A stretch of 64,000 nt of DNA from Rhizobiaceae bacterium (GTDB taxonomy: Bacteria; Pseudomonadota; Alphaproteobacteria; Rhizobiales; Rhizobiaceae): positions 62,001 through 126,000 of the forward strand of contig JAHBYU010000014.1 in the NCBI GenBank assembly GCA_019635775.1. Direction: 5' to 3'. Every line of letters starts with the position of its first letter. Position 1 is the stretch's first letter. The position numbers were made by a program, and so were the translations under genes. The notes beneath the pieces were generated by a model. The model did no database searches, had not been told where the DNA came from, and saw nothing but the letters and a program-made list of their open reading frames with translations. This document shows positions 25,639 through 33,828 of this stretch, one piece after another.

Positions 25639-26293
25639 GCCCTGGCGGATCGTCCACGGCTTCTTATACCCGGATGCCTGACCCTGAACCCCTCTCCGGG
25701 ACGGCCGGCGGCGGCCCGACCTTCGCGCAGCTCATGGGTCACCGCCGGTGTGGCGTGGATAGCCATCGCCGCCAAGCCTTTGATTTCACTTTGCCGCGAA
25801 CGAAAGATCGCGCGTTTCATCCACGCCGTTTCCTTCTCCGGCATACTTCCTCGCATCGCTCTTGCGGGAACCTGGTCCGGACCGGGGATCAGGGAGGGCG
25901 ACGGCGCCGGATCGGTCGCGCCGGGGCTGATTGCGAAAGCGGGCAACCGGGTTTGCGATCATGTCCCAACGGTAGCGCGGCTGGGTGATGAACCCCCAGA
26001 TCCGGGCCTTGATGGAGACCAGCGGCAACGGCCGTGTCCTCCTTCAGGGCAAGAACGCCGGCGGGGCGCGGGAAACCGGCCACGTACATACAATCATAAG
26101 AGGCAAGGCCTCGTGCCCCGCTTCCCGACCTTCAGGGGTCTGCTCTTTGAAATGGCCAGACTGCGAAACAGCAGGGTGTGGCGCTAACGGATTGTGCGCA
26201 AAGCGGCCGCAGGCCGAGCCCGCGACTGCGGGCCGCCGATCGTTCGGCGCTCCTGCGAAGGGCCAGCAGCCGGCAGGCTGCGAGACGGCCCGC

Positions 26294-26360
26294 GAGCGAA
26301 ATGAACACTCGCAGGCCACCGAGCAAGGCGAGCGTCCAGCCGTGAGCGAAATGAAAACTC
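26294..26360. repeat. direct repeat GAGCGAAATGAANACTC, two copies 50 bases apart
   Basis: Copies at 26294-26310 and 26344-26360 differ at one base (c/a). The first is also flanked by GCGAG/CTCGC, so it could fold into a short hairpin. No function known. Confidence 0.55.
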
Positions 26361-26429
26361 CAACGGGAAAGTGCATCCGGGCGAAGGAGCGGAAGCACGC
26401 CCGTCCCCGCGAGGGCCAGCGATCAGCTT

Positions 26430-26445
26430 GCATACAAACGTATGC
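26430..26445. promoter_or_regulatory. palindrome upstream of the OYE gene
   Basis: GCATAC-AAAC-GTATGC, perfect 6-base arms, ends about 55 bases before the OYE start codon. It suits an operator for a dimeric regulator; which one is unknown. Confidence 0.45.
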
Positions 26446-26499
26446 TTGCACGGCCAGCTTGACGCGATGTAACTAGCCTGACCTTCCCAGGAGTCATCC

Positions 26500-27594
26500 A
26501 TGACCGATCATCTCTTTTCGCCGATCCGTATCGGCCATCTCGAAGTGCCCAACCGCATCGCCATCGCCCCGATGTGCCAGTACTCCGCCGATGACGGAAC
26601 GGCGAGCGACTGGCATCTCCACCAGTGGATGACCTACGCGCTTTCCGGCGCCGGTATGGTCACTTTCGAGATGACGGACGTGGAACGCCACGGTCGGATT
26701 TCGCATGGCTGCCTCGGGCTCTATTCAGACCATAACGAAGCCGCGGCAAAACGCACGCTCGACGCGGCGCGGCGCGTAGCCCAGCCCGGGACCGTCTTCG
26801 GCGTCCAGCTGGCTCATGCCGGTCGCAAGGCGTCCTGCCGGCGACCGTGGGAAGGCGGAGGGCCGCTGCAGGCGGGTCAGGATCCCTGGCAGACCGTTTC
26901 GGCCTCTGCGCTGCCGTTCGCCGACGGCTGGCATACCCCCCATGCCATGACCGAAGACGAGATTCATACGCTGATCGGCCATTTTGTCAGTTCCGCGCAC
27001 CGCGCCAGACGCGCCGGCCTCGATTTCATCGAACTGCACGCCGCCCACGGCTATCTGCTGCACCAGTTCATCTCGCCCTTGTCCAACCTTCGCACGGACA
27101 GATGGGGCGGCTCCTTTGAGAATCGTGTCCGCCTCGCGGTCGAGGTCACGCGGGCAATCAGGGGCGAAGTTCCAGAGCTGATGCTGGGTGCGCGCATATC
27201 CGTTACCGACTGGGTGGAAGGCGGCCTGACGGTTGACGAAGGCGTGCAGGTGGCCCAGGCCCTGGAGGAAGCCGGCGCGGCTTACATCTGCTGCTCGAGC
27301 GGCGGCAATTCTCCGCACCAGAAAATCCCGACCGGCCCCGGCTACCAGGTGCATCTGGCCGAGGCGGTGAAGAAAGCTGTTACCGTTCCCGTGCGTGCGG
27401 TCGGCATCATCACCGAGCCGCAGCAAGCCGAAGCGATCATAGCCGAAGGAAGGGCCGACATGGTGGCGCTTGCCCGCGCGATCCTGGCTGACCCGCGCTG
27501 GCCCTGGCGCGCGGCAGCCGCGCTCGGCCACGAGATCAGGACCGCGCCCCAGTTCCTGCGCGCCTCCGACCTCCACAAGCGTTGGGTGGCCTGA
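26500..27594 (+). CDS. Old Yellow Enzyme-family NADH:flavin oxidoreductase (YqjM-type)
   Basis: 364 residues, FMN-dependent TIM barrel. Thermophilic-like (YqjM) features: APMCQYSA with Cys 26 and Tyr 28, QLAHAGRKA, catalytic pair in ELHAAHGYLLHQF, and the SPLSNLRTDRWGGSFENR block. These enzymes reduce activated C=C bonds with NAD(P)H in the cytosol. It is a single gene with a palindrome in its upstream region and converges on the ABC operon through a hairpin. The natural substrate is unknown. Confidence 0.92.
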   Translation: MTDHLFSPIRIGHLEVPNRIAIAPMCQYSADDGTASDWHLHQWMTYALSGAGMVTFEMTDVERHGRISHGCLGLYSDHNEAAAKRTLDAARRVAQPGTVFGVQLAHAGRKASCRRPWEGGGPLQAGQDPWQTVSASALPFADGWHTPHAMTEDEIHTLIGHFVSSAHRARRAGLDFIELHAAHGYLLHQFISPLSNLRTDRWGGSFENRVRLAVEVTRAIRGEVPELMLGARISVTDWVEGGLTVDEGVQVAQALEEAGAAYICCSSGGNSPHQKIPTGPGYQVHLAEAVKKAVTVPVRAVGIITEPQQAEAIIAEGRADMVALARAILADPRWPWRAAAALGHEIRTAPQFLRASDLHKRWVA

Positions 27595-27637
27595 GGTCGA
27601 GGCCCAAAAAGCAGGTATTGGATAGAAGTAGAAGGGT

Positions 27638-27670
27638 TCGAGCGTGACGCGTTTTCCTCGTCACGCTCGA
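27638..27670. terminator. hairpin between convergent genes, probable bidirectional terminator
   Basis: A perfect 12-base stem, TCGAGCGTGACG (27638-27649) pairing with CGTCACGCTCGA (27659-27670), and a 9-base loop. It lies between the stops of the OYE gene and the ABC operon. There is no clear T-run on either side, so termination may be weak or Rho-assisted. Confidence 0.6.
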
Positions 27671-27682
27671 TGAACCTGTCGG

Positions 27683-28765
27683 TCAGGCAGCGTGCTGCAG
27701 CGACTTTCCCGTTGCCTTGTCGAAGACGACGACCTTCTCCGGGTTCCAGGAGAAACGGACGTCTTCATCGATTGCAAGCTTGGTCTGCGCCGAAACAGTG
27801 GCATGCAGCGTGGTGTCGGCAACCCGCAGCGTCAGGATCTTCTCCACGCCGTGGTTTTCTACGTCGTGGACTCTCGCTGCGATCGGCGCGCCGCTGTCGA
27901 CCACGATGTCCTCGGGACGTATGCCAAAGGTGACGTCGCGCCCATCCCCTACTGTCGCGCCAAGCTTGCCAGCATACGGAAGCTCCTGCTCGACGGCATC
28001 GAGTACGGCGCGCCCGGATACCAGCTTGCCGTGAACGAGGTTCATCGGCGGCGAGCCGACGGCACGCGCCACGAAGGTGTTCTTCGGATTGTTGTAGATC
28101 TCGGATGGCGTACCCGTCTGGACGAGGTTGCCGTGGTTGAGAACGCCGATCTTGTCACCCATCGACATGGCCTCGATCTGGTCGTGCGTGACGAACAGGA
28201 AGGTCTGGCCGAGATTCATCTGGATATTCTTGAGTTCGGTTCTCAGTGCCTCGCGCAGCTTGGCGTCGAGCGCCGAAAGTGGCTCGTCCATCAGGAATAC
28301 CCGGGGCTTGCGCACGATGGCGCGGCCGATCGAAACACGCTGCATCTCGCCGCCCGACAGTCGATCCGTCTTTCTTTCGAGCAGGTGATCGATCCTGAGC
28401 GTCTTTGCGACGCGGTCAACGCGTTCGGCAATCTCGGCGTCCCCCACACGGCGCAATTTGGACTTGAGCGGGAATTCGAGATTCTGCCGCACGGTGTAGC
28501 GCGGGTAGAGCGAGTATTGCTGGAGCACCAGCGCAACATCGCGTTCGGCCGCGCCCCAGTCCGCCACGTCGATGCCGTCGATGAACACCTGACCCGCCGT
28601 GGGCTTGTCCAGTCCCGCGATGATTCTGAGCGTGGTCGTCTTGCCGGCGCCGGTTTCACCCAGCAGCACGAAGAACTCGCCGTCCCCTATATCGAGATTG
28701 AGATTGCGCAGCGCGGTATGCGAACCGAACTTCTTGGTGATATTTTTGAGCTGGATATGCGCCAT
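27683..28765 (-). CDS. carbohydrate ABC transporter ATPase (UgpC/MalK-type), second copy in operon
   Basis: 360 residues. Walker A GETGAGKTT, Q-loop QQYSLYPRYT, signature LSGGEMQRVSIGRA, Walker B VFLMDEPLSALD, H-loop VTHDQIEAM, then a C-terminal MalK-type OB/TOBE region. It overlaps the other ATPase by 4 bases (ATGA at 28762-28768 region). Two different ATPases encoded together suggest a heterodimeric motor, as in the rhizobial glycerol importer. Last gene of the operon. Confidence 0.9.
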   Translation of the reverse strand: MAHIQLKNITKKFGSHTALRNLNLDIGDGEFFVLLGETGAGKTTTLRIIAGLDKPTAGQVFIDGIDVADWGAAERDVALVLQQYSLYPRYTVRQNLEFPLKSKLRRVGDAEIAERVDRVAKTLRIDHLLERKTDRLSGGEMQRVSIGRAIVRKPRVFLMDEPLSALDAKLREALRTELKNIQMNLGQTFLFVTHDQIEAMSMGDKIGVLNHGNLVQTGTPSEIYNNPKNTFVARAVGSPPMNLVHGKLVSGRAVLDAVEQELPYAGKLGATVGDGRDVTFGIRPEDIVVDSGAPIAARVHDVENHGVEKILTLRVADTTLHATVSAQTKLAIDEDVRFSWNPEKVVVFDKATGKSLQHAA

Positions 28766-29868
28766 CAGAGCTTCACCCCGAGAGACTGCCCGCTTGCGGT
28801 GTCGAAGAAATGGGTCTGGGTTGGATCGAGGCGCGCGAAAACACGGTCGCCTGCCTTCGCCACGAAGCCGGACCGCGTCCGGGCACGCAGCATCTGCGAG
28901 CCGAACTTCAGATCGACGATATCGTACGAGCCCAGTGGTTCGATTATGTGGGCTTCGGCGGGAAGGAAACCCTCGGCAGCTTCATGCGCAACGATCACGC
29001 CCTCCGGACGGATGCCGAGCGACAGAGGCTTGCCGGCGCTCCCGTTCAGCTTAGAGAGCAGTTCACTGGGGAACGCGAAGCCTTCGCCGGCACCCTCTAC
29101 GGTCACGGATGCCTTGCCGGCGCTGTCGGACACTGCCGCAGGCGCGACGTTCATGACCGGGCTACCGACGAACTGCGCGACGAACAGGTTCTGCGGATGT
29201 CCGTAAACGTCCTCCGGCGTTCCAACCTGCTGCAACACGCCCTCATGCATGATGACGATCCGGTCTGCCAGGCTCATCGCCTCGATCTGATCGTGCGTAA
29301 CATAGATGGTGGTGGAACCCTGCTTGACGTGCAGGCGCTTGATTTCGGCGCGCATCTCCTCGCGGAGCTTGGCGTCGAGCGCACCGATCGGCTCGTCCAT
29401 AAGCATCGCCTTGGGACGCCTGACCAGCGCGCGACCGATCGCCACGCGCTGCATGTCGCCGCCGGAAAGCGCCGACGGGCGACGATCCAGAAGGTCGGAA
29501 ATGCGAAGCACCTGCGCAACGTCACGTACGGCCTTGTCGATATCCGTCTTCTTCATGCGCGTCGCACGGAGTGGAAACGCGATGTTCTCGTAGACGCTCA
29601 TATGCGGATAAAGCGAGAAGGACTGGAACACCATCGCTATGTCGCGGTCGGCGGCCTTGAGATGTTGCACCGGCTTTCCGTCGATCAGGATGTCGCCTTC
29701 GTCTATCGTCTCCAGCCCTGCAACCGCGCGCAGCGTGGTGGTCTTGCCGCAGCCGGACTGTCCGAGCAGGACGATGAACTCATTGTCCTCAATGCTGAGA
29801 TTCAGGTCCTTGATGACCTGGACGGCGCCAAACCATTTCTGGACGCCTCGAAGCTCGATCTGTGTCAC
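28765..29868 (-). CDS. carbohydrate ABC transporter ATPase (UgpC/MalK-type), first copy in operon
   Basis: 367 residues. Walker A GQSGCGKTT, Q-loop FQSFSLYPHMS, signature LSGGDMQRVAIGRAL, Walker B AMLMDEPIGALD, VTHDQIEAMS, and a C-terminal regulatory domain with SLGIRPEGV. It overlaps the small membrane-protein gene upstream and the second ATPase downstream by 4 bases each. Sequence differs clearly from its partner, so it is not a recent duplication. Confidence 0.9.
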   Translation of the reverse strand: MTQIELRGVQKWFGAVQVIKDLNLSIEDNEFIVLLGQSGCGKTTTLRAVAGLETIDEGDILIDGKPVQHLKAADRDIAMVFQSFSLYPHMSVYENIAFPLRATRMKKTDIDKAVRDVAQVLRISDLLDRRPSALSGGDMQRVAIGRALVRRPKAMLMDEPIGALDAKLREEMRAEIKRLHVKQGSTTIYVTHDQIEAMSLADRIVIMHEGVLQQVGTPEDVYGHPQNLFVAQFVGSPVMNVAPAAVSDSAGKASVTVEGAGEGFAFPSELLSKLNGSAGKPLSLGIRPEGVIVAHEAAEGFLPAEAHIIEPLGSYDIVDLKFGSQMLRARTRSGFVAKAGDRVFARLDPTQTHFFDTASGQSLGVKL

Positions 29869-30092
29869 TTGAGCCCCTCATGATGATCGGAGACATCGAA
29901 GACTCCATCCGTGTGTTCTTCCTCATCCGCCTTGCCGCCGAACCAGTTGGTGCACAGGAACGTCACCAGGCCGATGAGGATAATCGTCACACCGTAGCGG
30001 TGAAGGAAAAGGTTCCAGGGCTGGCAGAGAGCGATGATACCGAGCACCATCACGATCTCGGCAGCCCTTTGCAGTCTTGCACTGTCGATCAT
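29865..30092 (-). CDS. small two-helix membrane protein within the ABC operon
   Basis: 75 residues. Two hydrophobic segments, about 10-26 (IVMVLGIIALCQPW) and 32-50 (YGVTIILIGLVTFLC), and an acidic tail with DEEEHTDG. It overlaps the permease stop and the ATPase start by 4 bases each, so it is translated as part of the transporter set. I do not recognise a family; the glycerol importer of rhizobia also has a small membrane component, but this sequence does not look like that one. An accessory or assembly subunit is inferred. Confidence 0.75.
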   Translation of the reverse strand: MIDSARLQRAAEIVMVLGIIALCQPWNLFLHRYGVTIILIGLVTFLCTNWFGGKADEEEHTDGVFDVSDHHEGLK

Positions 30093-31048
30093 TTGCGGAT
30101 TGCTCCGAAGCTCATGCCGCGCAGGAGGTGGTTCCTGAGCAGGAAGGTGAAGATCGCGACCGGGAGCAGGAACAGGAAGGTGCCTGCTGCGATCACCGTC
30201 CAGTCCGGCAGACCGGAGCCCACCTGGCTGGGGATGAAGGGAGGCGCCGTCTGTGCGCGCCTGTTCGTCATGATAAGCGCGAAGGCGTATTCGTTCCAGG
30301 CCGTGATGAAGCAGAACACAGCGGTGGCTGCGATGCCGGTCGCAGCTTCTGGAATGACGATCTTGAAGAACGCTTCCATGCGTGTGTAGCCGTCGACCAG
30401 CGCCGCTTCCTCATACTCCTTCGGAATTTCGTCGATGAAGCCCTTCATCAACCACACCGAGAAGGAGAGATTGAAGGCCGTGTAGAGGATGATCAGCCCT
30501 ATGTGCGTGTCGTTCAATCCGAATGTCCGGTACATCAGGAACATCGGGATCGCGACGACCACTGGCGGCAGCATTCTGGTCGACAGAATGAAGAAGAGCA
30601 GGTCTCCTTCCCCTTTCACCTTGAAGCGCGAGAACCCGTAGGCCGTGATCGTACCCATCGAGACGGCAAAGACTGTCGACGTGATGGCGATGATCAGCGA
30701 ATTCATGAATCGGTTCGGATAGGCGGACCATTGCACGTTGCCCTTGCCGTCGCGCACGACCTTCTCGCCGCCATCGAACACGATCCGTTCCCACCAGGGC
30801 GCGGCTTCGTATTCTTCGGGTGTCGGCTGCTCGCGCAGCTGCGAACGCTTGGTGAAGAGCTTCACGAAGGGCGATACTTCGGGCGTGAAGACGACGGTTG
30901 GCGGAATCGTCGTCGAAAGGTTCCGTGGCTTGAAGGACGTCGAGACGATCCAGTAGATCGGCGCCAGGAAGATCAGCGTGATGATCAGAACCGCAACAAT
31001 TGCAACTCTGTTTCCCGCAACCTCGGCCGATGTTCTTACAGCGGCCAT
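30089..31048 (-). CDS. carbohydrate ABC transporter permease (MalG-type)
   Basis: 319 residues, six membrane helices, EAA loop as EYEEAALVDGYTRMEAFFKI. A roughly 60-residue hydrophilic insert (about 50-105, with EEYEAAPWWERIVFDGG) follows the first helix and is longer than in typical MalG proteins, giving a sizeable periplasmic loop. One base separates its start from the upstream permease stop. Confidence 0.9.
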   Translation of the reverse strand: MAAVRTSAEVAGNRVAIVAVLIITLIFLAPIYWIVSTSFKPRNLSTTIPPTVVFTPEVSPFVKLFTKRSQLREQPTPEEYEAAPWWERIVFDGGEKVVRDGKGNVQWSAYPNRFMNSLIIAITSTVFAVSMGTITAYGFSRFKVKGEGDLLFFILSTRMLPPVVVAIPMFLMYRTFGLNDTHIGLIILYTAFNLSFSVWLMKGFIDEIPKEYEEAALVDGYTRMEAFFKIVIPEAATGIAATAVFCFITAWNEYAFALIMTNRRAQTAPPFIPSQVGSGLPDWTVIAAGTFLFLLPVAIFTFLLRNHLLRGMSFGAIRK

Positions 31049-31049
31049 C

Positions 31050-31940
31050 TCAGCGCTCCTTCACCTTGTTGAGGTACTTCACGTAGATATTGGTGATCGC
31101 AAGAACCATGATCAGCACGATGTATGCGAGCGCGCAGGAACGGCCTGTCTGCCATTCCTGGAAGGCCATTTTGTAAAGTCGGATCGAGATTACCTCGGTC
31201 GTCGGCTGGCTGGTCATGATGTAGGCCAGGTCGAACGTCTTGAACGCCTCCATCGTGCGAAAGATGATCGCGATCATGAGGATCGGGGCGACCAGCGGCA
31301 GCGTGATGCGAAAGAAAGTGTAGAGGGTTCCGGCACGATCGATGGCCGCCGCCTCGTAAAGGTGCTTCGGCACAGCCGACAGGCCGGCCAGCGAGAGCAG
31401 CATTACAAATGGCGACCACATCCAGATGTCGGTGATCGCGACCGCGTAAAGGGCCACGTCGGGGTTGGAAAGCCACTCGAAACGACCCAGACCCAGCACG
31501 TAGTTGATTATGCCGAAGGACGGATCGTAAAGCAGCTTCCAGAACAGGCCCACGACCGCCATCGAAAGCATCATGGGAAGAAGCAGGAGCGTCGTGATAA
31601 GCCCTTTGAAGGGAATGTCGCGATTGAGAAGCAGCGCGACCCCGAAACCGACGATCACCTGCCCCACGACAGAAACGATCACGTACTTCGCGGTGATTGC
31701 GAAGTTTGTCCAGATGAAGGGATCGTTCAGAAGCTCCCGATAGTTCTGCAGCCCGACGAAGTTTGCCGCCGCAGGGGATGAGGCGCGGAAATCCGTAAAA
31801 GAATAGCCCAGCGAATAGAGCAGCGGAAAGATGTTGAAGACGATCAGGAACACGATCGTCGGGATGATGAAGAGGTTACGGATCGCAATATCACTCATGC
31901 CGCGGGAGGCGGCCCGTGATTTTGGATCCAGCGTTGTCAT
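31050..31940 (-). CDS. carbohydrate ABC transporter permease (MalF-type)
   Basis: 296 residues with six membrane helices; first helix about 22-42 (NLFIIPTIVFLIVFNIFPLL). EAA loop reads LYEAAAIDRAGTLYTFFRI. The ATG at 31940 gives the usual short N-terminus; an in-frame ATG at 31973 is possible and no ribosome site is convincing for either. It follows the binding-protein gene after a terminator-like hairpin, as is common where binding protein must be made in excess. Confidence 0.88.
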   Translation of the reverse strand: MTTLDPKSRAASRGMSDIAIRNLFIIPTIVFLIVFNIFPLLYSLGYSFTDFRASSPAAANFVGLQNYRELLNDPFIWTNFAITAKYVIVSVVGQVIVGFGVALLLNRDIPFKGLITTLLLLPMMLSMAVVGLFWKLLYDPSFGIINYVLGLGRFEWLSNPDVALYAVAITDIWMWSPFVMLLSLAGLSAVPKHLYEAAAIDRAGTLYTFFRITLPLVAPILMIAIIFRTMEAFKTFDLAYIMTSQPTTEVISIRLYKMAFQEWQTGRSCALAYIVLIMVLAITNIYVKYLNKVKER

Positions 31941-32095
31941 GACTGCGGTGGCCAAGGCCCGTTCCCTTCCCATCCTCGGAGCAGCTCCGGCACATGCCCA
32001 GGAGGCCCGTTCGTAACATTCATCGAGCAAACCGGACGGCTGTCCGGAAGAGCCCATTTTCGCCCATCCCCGGTATCTTCGGTGACAGGGTAAAG

Positions 32096-32133
32096 ACAAA
32101 AATGGGTGGAGAGGCTCTCGCCTCCCCACCCAT
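32096..32133 (-). terminator. attenuating terminator between binding-protein and permease genes
   Basis: On the minus strand, a 14-base arm at 32120-32133 (ATGGGTGGGGAGGC) pairs almost perfectly with 32102-32115, loop 4 bases, followed by TTTTTGT. It starts 9 bases past the binding-protein stop, and the permease genes lie beyond it on the same strand, so partial read-through is expected. Confidence 0.75.
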
Positions 32134-32142
32134 GCGAGAGTG

Positions 32143-33456
32143 CTATTCCTGCACGCGGTTGTACTTCTTGAACGTCGCGTTCCAGTCGGCCGCGAGCGCA
32201 TCCAGAGCTTCCTTTGCGGTGCCTTCGCCGGCAGTCACATAAGGATAGACGCGCTGGTTCATCTGGATCAGAAGCTCGGCATATTCCGGGGTCGCCCAGA
32301 AGTCCTTCACCTTGAACATCGTCTCATAGAAGGCCTTGTTGTAGGGCGTCGCGTTCTGGAATTCTTCGCTCTCCAGAACCTTTGCGCTTGCCGTGTAGCC
32401 GCCAAGCTCCGCCCACTTCTTCTGGGTCTCGTCCTTGATGAACCACTCAAGGAACTTCATCGCCTCTTCCTTGTTTTCGGAATATTCGATGACCGAGATG
32501 CCCTGGCCGCCGAGTGCAGCGAACTGATCACCACCTGGACCAGCCGGGTTCGCGAAGAAGCCGGTGTTCTTTGCGTTCGGGTTCGAAGCCTCGTTGACCA
32601 GAGCCGGGAAGAACGCAAAGTAGTTCATGCTCATCGCCGCCAGGTTTTCTGTAATCGCCTGGTTGTTCTCGATGAAGAAGGCCTTCGCCCAGCCCGGAGG
32701 CGTAAAGCCGTAGAGCTCGCGATAGAGTTCCAGCGCCTTCACGTTCTGCTCGGAATTGATGATGCCGTCGACCTTGTACGTGGCATAGTCGCCGAGCTCT
32801 CCGCCGTAGGAGAAGATCGCGTTTTCGACGCCCATCACGAGGCCGTCATACGAGTTGTCGGTGTAGATCGCGATGCCGTAGCGATTTTCGTCCGGACGAT
32901 GGAAGAACTCCGCAATGTCGCGCATCTGGGCCCAGGTTGCCGGAGGAGCGAGGTCGTAGCCATATTTGGCCTTGAACGCTTCCATTTCCTTCGGATCCTC
33001 GAACCAATCCTTGCGATAGGACCAGCCCACGGCATCGCCTTCCGCTGGGATCGACCAGTATTTGCCCGAGTTGGACGGATATTCGGCGTAATACTTGACC
33101 GTCGCCGGCGCCATCACCTCGGTGAGGTTGTGCTTGTTGAAGAATTCAGTCAGGTCGACATAGTGCCCAGCCTCCGACGCGGCGCCGATCCACTGCGAGT
33201 CGCCGACAACCATATCGTATGCCGACCCCTTAGCGTTGAACTCGGTGAAAGCCTTCGTCTGGAAATCCGACCACGGTGTCGTTTCGACCGTGACCTTAAC
33301 GCCGGTCTCGGCTTCGTAGATGTTGACGAGCTCCTGCAGATAATTTGCCGGATCCCATTCAGCCCAGAAGATCGTCAACTCCTGCGACCAAGCACTGGTG
33401 CTTGACGCCAAAGTGATCGAAAGGCCAGCCAAAAGGCCAGTCAATTTGCTGCGCAT
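32143..33456 (-). CDS. carbohydrate ABC substrate-binding protein (family 1)
   Basis: 437 residues with a signal peptide (MRSKLTGLLAGLSITLASS, cleavage near A-W-S-Q). The mature part has the family 1 layout: LTIFWAEWDPANYLQELV, VTVETTPWSDFQTKAF, YDMVVGDSQWIGAAS, and GGQGISVIEYSENKEEAMKFL. It delivers a sugar or polyol to the downstream permeases. Two GntR-type operators lie upstream; they match those before the sugar isomerases, so the cargo is probably the sugar degraded by the 18.7-25.6 kb enzymes. Confidence 0.88.
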   Translation of the reverse strand: MRSKLTGLLAGLSITLASSTSAWSQELTIFWAEWDPANYLQELVNIYEAETGVKVTVETTPWSDFQTKAFTEFNAKGSAYDMVVGDSQWIGAASEAGHYVDLTEFFNKHNLTEVMAPATVKYYAEYPSNSGKYWSIPAEGDAVGWSYRKDWFEDPKEMEAFKAKYGYDLAPPATWAQMRDIAEFFHRPDENRYGIAIYTDNSYDGLVMGVENAIFSYGGELGDYATYKVDGIINSEQNVKALELYRELYGFTPPGWAKAFFIENNQAITENLAAMSMNYFAFFPALVNEASNPNAKNTGFFANPAGPGGDQFAALGGQGISVIEYSENKEEAMKFLEWFIKDETQKKWAELGGYTASAKVLESEEFQNATPYNKAFYETMFKVKDFWATPEYAELLIQMNQRVYPYVTAGEGTAKEALDALAADWNATFKKYNRVQE

Positions 33457-33600
33457 GTGTACTCCTCCCTTGGTATCCGTCCGTTGTGCGGACAGAGCCT
33501 CAACCAGTCTCTAGTTCCCAGGCGGTTCTGCTCAGGTTCCTCCCCGACCAGTTTCGAAGCAGTCCGAGCACTCCTCTCGAAACCACCCCACCTTCCAATC

Positions 33601-33611
33601 TGGTATTACCA
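33601..33611. promoter_or_regulatory. GntR/FadR-type operator, TGGTATTACCA
   Basis: Identical to the 11-mer at 21369-21379. It stands about 145 bases upstream of the binding-protein start codon. Confidence 0.65.
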
Positions 33612-33790
33612 ATCGGCAAGCTTCGTCAAGCGCTTTCTCGATGGAAAATTACCCTGACGAAAACACCGTGCTGAAAAGGAAGACCTTGATTTAAAGATGC
33701 TTATGGGTCCGGCCTCCTGCCGGGCAGCATCCCGGGGCGGACCTTCAACAAATAGTCACCGACGCTTGAATGAAAGCAAAAACGAAAAAC

Positions 33791-33801
33791 TGGTCGAACC
33801 A
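33791..33801. promoter_or_regulatory. GntR/FadR-type operator, TGGTCGAACCA
   Basis: Identical to the 11-mer at 21549-21559, with two further matching bases on the right (GA). The spacing to the other site is 190 bases here and 180 bases at 21.4 kb. Confidence 0.6.
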
Positions 33802-33828
33802 GATAAGCGTCTTCGCCCCTATCAGGAA

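Larger units (their letters stand above)
25639..26499. other. 861-base intergenic region, no supported gene
   Basis: Several open frames of 80-145 codons exist on both strands, but they overlap one another, are Arg/Pro/Ala-rich and show no domain features, as expected of GC-rich noncoding sequence. It contains a 17-base direct repeat (26294 and 26344) and a palindrome just upstream of the OYE gene (26430-26445). It may be a decayed insertion or an RNA-coding stretch; nothing proves either. Confidence 0.5.
33457..33828. promoter_or_regulatory. upstream region of the ABC transporter operon
   Basis: 372 bases between the TetR stop and the binding-protein start. No gene is supported. It carries two GntR/FadR-type palindromes (33601 and 33791), the same two variants as in the 21.1-21.7 kb gap. 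Confidence 0.6.

Noticed and set aside
26044-26451. 135-codon minus-strand frame in the 25.6-26.5 kb gap
   Set aside because: Overlaps other frames of similar quality, low-complexity composition, no domain; treated as noncoding.
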